Source of the DNA: Candidatus Anammoximicrobium sp.
GTDB taxonomy: Bacteria; Planctomycetota; Planctomycetia; Pirellulales; Pirellulaceae
NCBI GenBank assembly: GCA_012515235.1
Contig: JAAYYU010000097.1
Span: 1-54,444, forward strand
Direction: 5' to 3'
Length of the DNA: 54,444 nucleotides
Made by a program: the position numbers and the translations under genes. Shown one piece after another: positions 42,018-50,298 of this stretch; position 1 is the stretch's first letter, and every line of letters starts with the position of its first letter. The notes beneath the pieces were generated by a model, which had not been told where the DNA came from, ran no database searches, and saw only the letters and a program-made list of their open reading frames with translations.

Positions 42018-42059
42018 TCTCGGAAACCACGAACATTCTTTGAATTTTTGGGTGCATGC

Positions 42060-42605
42060 ATGTCGAAGACGCAGGTTCGCAAACAGGCTCGCCGCGCGGA
42101 GTACAAGCGGTTGCCGAAAGGACAAAACAAGGGGATTCGGTTGCTGCTCATCCAGTCGGTCCAGGATTTGGGCCGGCAGGGCGACGTGGTCGAAGTCAGG
42201 CCCGGCTATGCCAACAACTACCTGCTGCCGCAAGGGCTGGCTACGATCGCCACCGATCATCACAAGCGGATGGTGGACAAGCACAAGGCGCGGCTGCTGG
42301 AAATCGAACGCTCGCGGTTGGCGGACCTGCGCGGCTTGGCGGAATTGCTGAGCAAACAGAGCGTCACGATCGAAGCCAACGCGAACGACGAAGGCCACCT
42401 GTACGGCAGCGTGGGCGCCCCGGAGATCGTTGCCGCCCTGAAGCAGAACGAGCTCACGCTGGCCGTCAACCAGATCCGGCTGGAAGGCCCCCTGAAGGAA
42501 CTTGGCCTCTACACGGTCAAGGTGCATCTGCACCAGGACATCGAAACCGAACTCAAGGTGTGGGTGGTGCCCACGGCCCTCGAGGACGCGCAGATCAAAA
42601 AGTAG
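42060..42605 (+). CDS. rplI: 50S ribosomal protein L9
   Basis: L9 (181 residues here) links the ribosome base to the L1 side. After a basic N-terminal extension (about 25 residues, SKTQVRKQARRAEYKRLPKG), the standard N-domain appears: LLIQSVQDLGRQGDVVEVRPG, GYANNYLLPQGLA, then the long connecting helix and a C-domain with VTIEANANDEGHLYGSVGA. Canonical L9 starts near the Leu-Leu; the extension is unusual. The ATG at 42060 is chosen over a TTG four codons earlier. An intrinsic terminator follows at 42636-42675. The absence of rpsR upstream is noted in the findings. Confidence 0.95.
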   Translation: MSKTQVRKQARRAEYKRLPKGQNKGIRLLLIQSVQDLGRQGDVVEVRPGYANNYLLPQGLATIATDHHKRMVDKHKARLLEIERSRLADLRGLAELLSKQSVTIEANANDEGHLYGSVGAPEIVAALKQNELTLAVNQIRLEGPLKELGLYTVKVHLHQDIETELKVWVVPTALEDAQIKK

Positions 42606-42635
42606 CGCCGGGCCCGCGGCACTTGGAAACCCGAC

Positions 42636-42675
42636 AAGACCTGCAGACGACGCCGTTCCGCAGGTCTTTTTCTTT
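42636..42675 (+). terminator. Intrinsic terminator between rplI and dnaB
   Basis: A 9-bp perfect stem (AAGACCTGC at 42636-42644 and GCAGGTCTT at 42660-42668) with a 15-nt loop is followed by a T-rich run (TTTTTCTTT). It ends the ribosomal unit only 16 bp before the dnaB ribosome site, so dnaB expression must come from readthrough or a local promoter. Confidence 0.75.
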
Positions 42676-42691
42676 CACGGAGGGGATGCTG

Positions 42692-44101
42692 ATGGCGGGC
42701 CGCGAAAACTCCTCGGAACTCCTCGATCGCCGGCTGCCCTACGACCTGGATGCGGAACAGGGCGTGTTGGGCAGCGTCCTGCTGTTGCCCGAGGCCTGCG
42801 ACGAAGTGTCGCTGGTCCTGCGCCCCGACGACTTTTTCGAGGAAGCCAACCGCTGCCTGTTCACCCACATGCAGGCGATGCACGACGCGGGCGGAAAGAT
42901 CGACGTCACGCTGCTCGTCGATCGGCTGAAGAAATCCGGCCACTACGAGACCATTGGCGGCGCGGCCTACCTGTACAAGATCAGCCAGGCGGTGCCGAAC
43001 GCCGCTCACGCCCGCTACTACGCCGGCATCGTCCGCGAAAAATCCACGCTCCGCTCGCTGATCAACGCCAGCACCGAGATCCTGCGCCAAGCCTATGAAG
43101 AGCAGCACGAGGCCCGGCATCTGGTAAGCGAGGCGGAGCAGAAGATCTTCTCGATCCTGGACCACCGCTCCGCCTCGTCCGTCAGCGCCATCCGGGACAT
43201 TCTGCACCAAGCCATGGACCGCCTGGACGCCCGGATGCGTGGCGAGCAGACGCAGGACGCGGTCGATACCGGTTTCACCGAACTGGACCGGTTGACGGGC
43301 GGGCTGCACAACTCGGAACTGGTGATCCTGGCCGCCCGTCCGAGCATGGGCAAGACGGCCTTCGCCATGAACATCGCCGAGTACGTGGCGGTGGAACTGC
43401 GCCGGCCCACGCTGTTTGTGAGCCTGGAAATGGCCTCCATCGAACTGGCCGACCGCCTGCTCTGCTCGGCCGCCCAGGTGGACGGCCATCGGCTCCGCAA
43501 CGGGACGTTGTCCAATACCGACAAGCTGCGGTTGGTCGAGAAGGCGGGTGAAATCAGCCAAGCGCCGCTGTTCGTGGACGACTCGCCGTCCCGCACGGTC
43601 AGCGAAATCGCCGCCGCCGCGCGGCGGATCAAGCGCCGCGAGGGCGCCTTGGGGCTGATCGCCGTCGATTACCTGCAGCTGATCGAACCCGACAATCCGA
43701 ACGATTCCCGCCAGGAACAAGTGGCCCGCATCGCGCGGCGTCTGAAGGGACTGGCGCGCGAGGCCCAAGTGCCCGTGTTGTGCCTGGCCCAGTTGAACCG
43801 CCAGGCGGAAGACACTCGCGATCATCGCCCGCGACTCAGCCACCTCCGCGAATCGGGGGCCATCGAGCAGGACGCCGACGTCGTGATGTTCGTCCACCGC
43901 GAAGAATACTATCTGCGCGGTGAAGAACAGAAGGAGCAGGAGGGTCTGGCCGAGATCATCATCGCCAAACAGCGGAACGGCCCGGTGGGCGAAGTCGAGC
44001 TGCGCTGGGAGAAGAAATACACCCGCTTCCAGAATCTGGCCCCGGAACGGCTGCAGGAATTCGACGACTACAACGCCGAAGTCGGGGCCGGCAGTTTCTG
44101 A
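42692..44101 (+). CDS. dnaB: Replicative DNA helicase DnaB
   Basis: The 469-residue hexameric helicase unwinds DNA at the replication fork. The N-terminal domain starts at RRLPYDLDAEQGVLGSVLL. The RecA-like domain has Walker A ARPSMGKTAFAMN, Walker B LIAVDYLQLIEP, then LRESGAIEQDADVVMFVHRE with the arginine-finger and sensor region, and KQRNGPVGEVELRW near the end. The ATG at 42692 has GGAGG 7 nt upstream (an alternative ATG lies 6 nt earlier). A much longer upstream frame overlaps rplI in another frame and the terminator and is not coding. No intein is seen. Confidence 0.97.
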   Translation: MAGRENSSELLDRRLPYDLDAEQGVLGSVLLLPEACDEVSLVLRPDDFFEEANRCLFTHMQAMHDAGGKIDVTLLVDRLKKSGHYETIGGAAYLYKISQAVPNAAHARYYAGIVREKSTLRSLINASTEILRQAYEEQHEARHLVSEAEQKIFSILDHRSASSVSAIRDILHQAMDRLDARMRGEQTQDAVDTGFTELDRLTGGLHNSELVILAARPSMGKTAFAMNIAEYVAVELRRPTLFVSLEMASIELADRLLCSAAQVDGHRLRNGTLSNTDKLRLVEKAGEISQAPLFVDDSPSRTVSEIAAAARRIKRREGALGLIAVDYLQLIEPDNPNDSRQEQVARIARRLKGLAREAQVPVLCLAQLNRQAEDTRDHRPRLSHLRESGAIEQDADVVMFVHREEYYLRGEEQKEQEGLAEIIIAKQRNGPVGEVELRWEKKYTRFQNLAPERLQEFDDYNAEVGAGSF

Positions 44102-44188
44102 GCCGGGCTCCCGCTTGGAGCGTCTCCGGCCGCCCGCTTTTTCCCGCGCAGTTCCTGCCCCTGATTCTCACCGCCGTTTCCCAGCCGC

Positions 44189-44194
44189 TAGAAT
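44189..44194 (+). promoter_or_regulatory. Candidate -10 box upstream of the second Tat oxidoreductase
   Basis: TAGAAT is preceded by TTCTCA (44165-44170) at 18 bp. The leader to the ATG at 44349 would be about 150 nt. The -35 match is only 4 of 6. Confidence 0.3.
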
Positions 44195-44348
44195 GCCCGC
44201 TGTGCGCTGCGGCCCGGCGGCGCTGGATCCGGCCGGGCCGCCGCAGTTCGACGCGGCGGGCGGCAGCTCGGGACGCGCCGGCCGGACTTGGCGGTCCGGA
44301 CAACGCGCGGCTCGGCTTCGCCCACAGAACCCTTGAGGAGGAGAAATC

Positions 44349-45569
44349 ATGAAGAAGCCGAAAGCGGGGCTGAGTCGCCGGCGGTTCGTGCAAGGCTCGG
44401 TGGCCGGGCTCGCGGCCTTTACCATTGTGCCGCGAAATGTCCTGGGAAGGGGCGAAACGCCGCCCAGCGACCAGATCGGCGGGGCCTTGATCGGCTGCGG
44501 CGGGCGAGGCCCCGGAACGTTCAAGTGCTTGGGCCCCAACGTCCGCCGACTGGCCTCGTGCGACGTCAAGTTCAAAGACCGCTGTGACAACAAGGAGTAC
44601 TACACCGACTACCGCCTGTTGCTGGAACGGCAGGACATCCAAGTCGTCGCCGTCGCCACGCATCCCGGCTGGCACGCCCTGATCTCCATCGCCGCCATGG
44701 AAGCCGGCAAGGACGTGGTGTGCGAAAAACCGATGACGCGGTTCATTTCCGAAGGCCGCGCCGTGGCCGAAGCCGAAAGACGTTTCGGCCGAGTCTTCCA
44801 GGTCGAACGCAAGGGAGGCTACAGTCCCAACAAGATCCGCAAGATCTTCGAGAGCGGGCTGTTGAAGAAGTGCGACTCGGTGCTCGTCCGACCCGGCGGG
44901 TTCAAGGTCGCGCAGTGGAGCGGCATGGTGAAGTACCCGGCTGCGGACGTGCCCGCCAACCTGGACTGGGACATGTACTGCGGCCCGGCCCCCCTGCGGC
45001 CCTTCAACCGGCACCGAGTCGGCGGCACGCACCGCGGCTACTGGGACCACGAAGGCGGCGGCTTGGCCGACATGGCCCACCACCATCTGCACGCGGTGGC
45101 CTACCAGTACGGCCGCGATCTGACGTCTCCCGTGGAGATCACCCCCTACGCCCCGCCGGCGCATCCCGAGTGCTGCGGCATGTGGGGCTGGTGTGAATTG
45201 AAATACGCCGACGGCTTTACCCTGGTGCTGGAAAGCGCCGAATGGGGCGAGCGGTACAGCCGGCGCCAGCATAAGAATCTGGGCGAAACCGAACTGCTGA
45301 GCCTGCTGAGCGAGGAAGATCGGAAGAAACTGGACGCCCTGCCCGATCCCGTGCAGCTGCCCTTCTTCGAAGAAGCAATCCGCACGCGGTCGCCAACCGG
45401 CGGCAACGCGGAACGCTCGCACCGCGTAGCCACGATCTACCACCTGGCTAACGTGGCGTTCCGCTGCGGTCGGCCGCTGAAATTCGACCCCGTCACCGAA
45501 CAAATCGTCGGCGACGAAGAAGCCAACCGCCTGGTCAACCCGCCGCTGCGAGCCCCGTGGCGACTGTAA
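44349..45569 (+). CDS. Second Tat-exported Gfo/Idh/MocA-family oxidoreductase
   Basis: The 406-residue protein has a twin-arginine signal (LSRRRFVQGSVAGLAAFTIV). The Rossmann segment is IGGALIGCGGRGPGTFKCLG, and the conserved Glu-Lys-Pro occurs in VCEKPMTRFISEG. The substrate domain includes RHRV-type and HHLHAV segments. It is not a close duplicate of the 454-residue enzyme at 35461: spacing and C-terminal motifs differ. Such exported oxidoreductases are especially numerous in planctomycetes; their substrates are mostly unknown. GAGGAGGAG stands 8 nt before the ATG. It is followed by the HEAT-like gene after 117 bp. Confidence 0.93.
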   Translation: MKKPKAGLSRRRFVQGSVAGLAAFTIVPRNVLGRGETPPSDQIGGALIGCGGRGPGTFKCLGPNVRRLASCDVKFKDRCDNKEYYTDYRLLLERQDIQVVAVATHPGWHALISIAAMEAGKDVVCEKPMTRFISEGRAVAEAERRFGRVFQVERKGGYSPNKIRKIFESGLLKKCDSVLVRPGGFKVAQWSGMVKYPAADVPANLDWDMYCGPAPLRPFNRHRVGGTHRGYWDHEGGGLADMAHHHLHAVAYQYGRDLTSPVEITPYAPPAHPECCGMWGWCELKYADGFTLVLESAEWGERYSRRQHKNLGETELLSLLSEEDRKKLDALPDPVQLPFFEEAIRTRSPTGGNAERSHRVATIYHLANVAFRCGRPLKFDPVTEQIVGDEEANRLVNPPLRAPWRL

Positions 45570-45686
45570 CGGGGCGGGGGACTTCGGATTGGGAAGTTGC
45601 GATTCTGGCTTTGTTTCGAATTTCGGAGTTTGCAGTTTGAAAACTCAACATCGACCCGCTCGATGACATGGAAAGGAACTCTCGCT

Positions 45687-46526
45687 ATGGCAGTCTCGGA
45701 AAAACTTCAGGCCCTGGTCGCGCAGATGCCCGATCCCGACGGCCGGGGAATGTACACGGAAAACATCGACAAGGAGAAGATCGAAAAAGCGATTGCGGCG
45801 ATCCATCAGGGCGGCCGCGACGACGTCCGCGGACTGGTCGAGATGCTCGGCGAACCGGGCAGCGATCAGGATGTCAAACCGCATTACGCCTTGCACTGTC
45901 TGGCCAACCACACGCTGATCGTCAAAGACGAAAACGGCCGCCGGGCGTTGTGTAAAGTGCTGTGCGAAGCGCTGTCCGGCAACTACACGCCGGACGTCAA
46001 GAGCTTCCTGTGCCAGACGCTGCAATGGGCCGGCCGCCGCGAGTCGGTCGAGGCGCTGGGCAAACTGCTGACTGACGAACCCCTGTCCGATCCGGCTGCG
46101 ATGGCCCTGGTGGCGATCCGAGACGGCGCGGGCGAGCAACTGCGCTCGGCTCTGCCCAAGGCCAAGGGCCGCTGCCGGCTGACCATCCTGCACAGTCTGG
46201 CCGCGCTGGCCGACGCGGGCGCGGCCGAGGCTTTTCGGCAGGCGATGCAGGACGAAGACCGCGAAATTCGCATCGCGGCCGGCGCGGGACTCGCCAGACT
46301 GGGCGACGCCGGGGCGCTCGACCTGTTGCTCAAGGCCGCCGACGCCCCGCCCGGCTGGGAGCGGATTCAGGCCGCCAAACACTGCCTGGTATTGGCCGAA
46401 AAGCTGGCCGCGGCCGGCAAGAAGGCGGAGGCCCGCCGGATCTACCAGCACTTGCGCGACACCCGCCAGGACGCCGCCGAGGCGTACATCCGCGAAGCGG
46501 CCGACAAGGCGCTGGCCGCAGCGTGA
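45687..46526 (+). CDS. HEAT-repeat-like protein of unknown function
   Basis: The 279-residue soluble protein shows repeating paired helices of about 30-35 residues (AVSEKLQALVAQMPDPDG; REIRIAAGAGLARLGDAGAL; ESVEALGKLLTDEP), the pattern of HEAT/PBS-lyase-like scaffolds. No catalytic motif is seen. The ATG at 45687 is chosen over a frame start at 45597 because of the AAAGGA site and because residues before it have no helical repeat. It follows the Tat oxidoreductase on the same strand and could be co-transcribed. Function unknown. Confidence 0.78.
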   Translation: MAVSEKLQALVAQMPDPDGRGMYTENIDKEKIEKAIAAIHQGGRDDVRGLVEMLGEPGSDQDVKPHYALHCLANHTLIVKDENGRRALCKVLCEALSGNYTPDVKSFLCQTLQWAGRRESVEALGKLLTDEPLSDPAAMALVAIRDGAGEQLRSALPKAKGRCRLTILHSLAALADAGAAEAFRQAMQDEDREIRIAAGAGLARLGDAGALDLLLKAADAPPGWERIQAAKHCLVLAEKLAAAGKKAEARRIYQHLRDTRQDAAEAYIREAADKALAAA

Positions 46527-46763
46527 ACGCAGTCCCGCTCGCTCAGCAACAGCATGGTTTGGCGGACACGGCACCAGACGGGCTCGGCACACGCTGCCGA
46601 GTCCGCGGGAGAAGCCTGCCCGAGGTTCAGGCTCGATCCCGGCCAGCGCGTCGTCGGCGCCGGCCAGCCTGTTGAAAAAGAGGGACTGGCTCCGAGCCGC
46701 GCCGGAGAAAACCAAACAACAACGACCGCCGCGAGATGCCGGTCCCCCTTTTTCAACAGGCGG
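46527..46763. other. Convergent gap with inverted-repeat element B
   Basis: No gene is seen. Element B (46668-46760) ends 3 bp from the xer stop codon, so it may act as part of the 3' end of both convergent genes. Confidence 0.5.
46668..46760 (+). repeat. Inverted-repeat element family B, copy 2 (93 bp)
   Basis: Terminal repeats match copy 1 (29511-29603), with one change in the left arm (GAGGGAC for GGGGGAC). The same 93-bp length in reverse orientation, with about 8 substitutions and no indels, points to recent dispersal. No obvious target duplication is seen here. Confidence 0.88.
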
Positions 46764-47714
46764 CTACGCCCGCGGATGGAATTGCCGGTGGACCTTCTTC
46801 AGACGCGACTGGTCCACGTGGGTGTAGATTTGCGTGGTCTGGATGCTGGCGTGGCCGAGCATCTCTTGCACTTGGCGCAGGTCGGCGCCGCCGGCCAACA
46901 GATGCGTCGCGAAGCTGTGGCGAAGCGTGTGGGGGCTGATCGTCGGCGGCACGCCCGCGCGGACGGCATACTTCTTGACCAACTCCCAGATCGCTTCCCG
47001 TCGCAACCGGCGGCCGCGGCGGGACAAGAGCAGCCAGGGGGGCGGAACTGGGGCGGTCGCCGCCAGCCTGGGACGTTCGTGTTCCAGGTAGTCCTGCAAG
47101 GCTTCCTTGGCGGCCCGGCCGAGAGGCGTCAGACGCTGCTTGTTCCCCTTGCCGTGGCACATGCAGTAGCCTTCTGCCAAATGCACATCCTCAAGCCGCA
47201 GATGCGACAACTCGGATGCCCGGCACCCGGTGGCGTACAGCAACTCCAGCAGCGCCCGATCCCGCCTCCAAAACGAATCGAACCGGTTCGGCGCTTCAAG
47301 AAACTTCTGCACCATGCCCGGGGACAGCACCTCCGGCACTCGCTGCCACAGCTTCTGACTGCCCAGCAACTCGGCCAGATTCCGCTGCAGGATGCCTTCC
47401 AGTTGCAGGTACCGGAAGAACATCCGCAACCCGACGATATGCCTGGCGATGCTGGACGGCGCCAGCTCATGTTGGTGCAGCCAGCCGACGAAATCGGACA
47501 GCTCGCGAATCCCTAGTTGTGGAATCGCCGTTCCGACGTTTGCCAGCCACTGTTGGAACCGCCGGATATCCCGCTGGTAAGCTTGAACCGTGTTGTCCGC
47601 CAAGTGGCACTCGCTGCGCAGATAGTCGACAAACGCGGCCGACCAGCGGACGGCGGCATCGCCCTGGAGTTTGGGTTTGACAACCTTGAGTTTTGGGCGC
47701 AGTTTGAGGGACAT
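46764..47714 (-). CDS. xerD: Xer-type tyrosine recombinase
   Basis: XerC/D recombinases resolve chromosome dimers at dif. The 316-residue product has an N-terminal SAM-like core-binding domain (FVDYLRSECHLADNTVQAYQ) and a catalytic domain with the full set of residues: Arg in ATGCRASELS (about 163), Lys in HGKGNKQRL (about 191), His and Arg in HTLRHSFATHLLAGG (about 262), His in GHASIQTTQIYTH and the Tyr nucleophile in the same segment. XerC and XerD are hard to tell apart; YATG-x-R and TTQIYTHV favour XerD slightly. It could be the chromosomal dimer-resolution enzyme or a mobile-element integrase; no attachment site is seen. The start is ATG at 47714. Confidence 0.9.
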   Translation of the reverse strand: MSLKLRPKLKVVKPKLQGDAAVRWSAAFVDYLRSECHLADNTVQAYQRDIRRFQQWLANVGTAIPQLGIRELSDFVGWLHQHELAPSSIARHIVGLRMFFRYLQLEGILQRNLAELLGSQKLWQRVPEVLSPGMVQKFLEAPNRFDSFWRRDRALLELLYATGCRASELSHLRLEDVHLAEGYCMCHGKGNKQRLTPLGRAAKEALQDYLEHERPRLAATAPVPPPWLLLSRRGRRLRREAIWELVKKYAVRAGVPPTISPHTLRHSFATHLLAGGADLRQVQEMLGHASIQTTQIYTHVDQSRLKKVHRQFHPRA

Positions 47715-48231
47715 AACGGGGGTTCCCCGGTTGGAGGCCTTGGCCAGTTTTCCCTTGATTTCGGATGATTTCCGCGTGGGGCATCAGGGGATTGCCCCGC
47801 GCGGCTTGTGCGGGCGGCAAAGCCGTGGGGTCGATTTGGGTTTTGCGGATTGGTGCCGGCTGTGATGCAAAACGGGATGGTCGAAAAACCGTCCGTCTTC
47901 ATTCCGCCTGACCGCGGCACATTTTGGGTTTGGCTGCTCTTGCGGGGGGCTTTCTGGTCGTACCAAAGCAGACGCTGGTTGACCGGCGGGCCGGTTATCA
48001 ATTACGCTACTAGGGCTTTGAGCCCGCGACGAGTTGGGGTTTGCGCGAGAGCGGCTGGGGCCGAACGCAGCGAACGTCCCGGCGTTTCCGTTCCGGGGGG
48101 TTTGTTTCCCGCGCCTCTGGCCGCCCCGGAATCCAGCGTTGTCCGAGCCTGAGCGTCGTTCCGCCGTCCGGAAATCCGACCGGTTGCGACAAGCCGGGTT
48201 TTTCGGACCTAAGAGAGAGTTGCGTCGTCCG
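47715..48231. other. Unexplained 517-bp gap upstream of hisF
   Basis: No gene or known RNA family is recognised. It holds a 14-bp palindrome at 47982-47995 (ACCGGC-GG-GCCGGT) and an imperfect hairpin at 48166-48208 directly before hisF. One short open frame on the plus strand (47808-48152) has no ribosome site and no family look, and is not called. Confidence 0.4.
48166..48208 (+). promoter_or_regulatory. Imperfect hairpin in the hisF leader
   Basis: The arm at 48166-48183 (GTCCGGAAATCCGACCGG) can pair with CCGGGTTTTTCGGAC (48194-48208), with small bulges and a 10-nt loop. It ends 23 nt before the hisF ATG and could be a leader structure or a weak upstream terminator. Significance is uncertain. 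Confidence 0.3.
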
Positions 48232-49002
<771 letters not shown>

Positions 49003-49027
49003 CTTTGATCAGACAGGATCTGCGCAC

Positions 49028-50218
49028 ATGTCTACTGCACACGCAGAACACTTGGGAGTTCCGACCCCGACCTCGTCGGGCGACGATCCGGACATCGAAC
49101 GTTTCCTGCAACGCCACCGCGACTTGGAGGTCGACAAGTACTTCCGGGCCTTGGTCAAGCTGGAAGGCAGCGATTTGCACATGAAGGTCGGCCGGCCGCC
49201 GATGGTCCGCGTCCGCAACGAGTTGCGACCGTTGAATCGGCCGCCGATCGACGACGAGGAAATGACCCGGCTGCTGGTACCGATGATGAACGAGCGCAAC
49301 CGGCGGATTTACGAGGAGGACGGCGGCGCTGATTTTGCCCACACCTGTGACGTGGACGGCATCATCTGGCGGTTCCGCGTCAACCTGCTGCGGCAATTGG
49401 GGCACATGGGGCTGGTCGCCCGCCGCGTCAACAACAAGATCCCCAACTTCAACGGCCTGTTCCTGCCGGATTCGATCGAAAACCTGTGCAACTACGACCA
49501 GGGCATGGTCCTGTTGGCGGGCGTGACCGGGTCGGGCAAGAGCACCACCATCGCCTCGATGCTGAACTACATCAACGAACGGGAACGGGTCCACATCCTG
49601 ACGCTGGAGGACCCGATTGAGTTCGTGTTTACGGAAGACAAGGCCTTGATCAACCAGCGCGAGATCGGCATGGATGTCAAGGACTTCCAGATCGGCATGA
49701 AGCACGCCGTGCGTGAAGACCCCGACATCATGCTGGTGGGCGAAATGCGGGACGAGGAAACGTTCATGACCGCCATCCACGCCGCCGAGACAGGGCACTT
49801 GGTGTTCGGCACGATCCACGCCTCCAGCGCGTCTTCAACGATCGGCCGAATTCTGGACTTGTTCCCGGAACAGTTGCACGGCGCCATCCGCAGTGCGATT
49901 GCGTTCAACATGCGGGGAATCGTCGCCCAGAAGCTGTTGAAGTCGATCAAGCCCGGCGTCCCCCGCGTGCCGACCGTGGAAATCATGTTCTTTACGACCA
50001 TGGTCCAGAAACTGGTGCTGGAAGGCGAAGATCACAAGCTGCCCGACGCCATCCGGATCGGCGCCGAAGACGGCATGCAGGACTTCACGATGAGTCTGAA
50101 GAACTTGCTGGACCAGGAGTTGATCGATCGGCCGACCGCCTTCGCCGTGGCGCCCAACCCGGATGCCTTGAAAATGGCCATCAAGGGCATCGAAGCCAAG
50201 GCTTCGGCCATGTTGTAA
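49028..50218 (+). CDS. pilT: PilT-like twitching-motility ATPase
   Basis: The 396-residue hexameric ATPase of the PilT/VirB11 family powers pilus retraction. The N-terminal PAS-like domain precedes Walker A GVTGSGKSTT (about 165-174), the Asp box LTLEDPIEFVF, Walker B DIMLVGEMRDEET and the His box AETGHLVFGTIHAS. The PilT-type sequence ETGHLVFGTIHA and the length agree with retraction rather than assembly ATPases. It precedes a PilB/GspE-like gene by 80 bp in the same direction and shares an operon-like layout with it. All catalytic residues look intact, unlike the neighbour. Assignment is good; the machine it serves may be the PilM module at 13-20 kb. Confidence 0.9.
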   Translation: MSTAHAEHLGVPTPTSSGDDPDIERFLQRHRDLEVDKYFRALVKLEGSDLHMKVGRPPMVRVRNELRPLNRPPIDDEEMTRLLVPMMNERNRRIYEEDGGADFAHTCDVDGIIWRFRVNLLRQLGHMGLVARRVNNKIPNFNGLFLPDSIENLCNYDQGMVLLAGVTGSGKSTTIASMLNYINERERVHILTLEDPIEFVFTEDKALINQREIGMDVKDFQIGMKHAVREDPDIMLVGEMRDEETFMTAIHAAETGHLVFGTIHASSASSTIGRILDLFPEQLHGAIRSAIAFNMRGIVAQKLLKSIKPGVPRVPTVEIMFFTTMVQKLVLEGEDHKLPDAIRIGAEDGMQDFTMSLKNLLDQELIDRPTAFAVAPNPDALKMAIKGIEAKASAML

Positions 50219-50298
50219 CCGTTCCGCGGTCCGGCTCCCGCACTTCGCGGCGGCCCTCGTGTTTCGATCTGCGAAGCAAGTATTGGAGGATCTCAAGC

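Noticed and set aside
42056..42691. A 212-codon upstream extension of dnaB
   Set aside because: It overlaps rplI in a different frame and crosses an intrinsic terminator; the family N-terminus starts at 42692.
47808..48152. A 114-codon plus-strand frame in the gap before hisF
   Set aside because: No ribosome site, composition like non-coding sequence, no recognisable domain.
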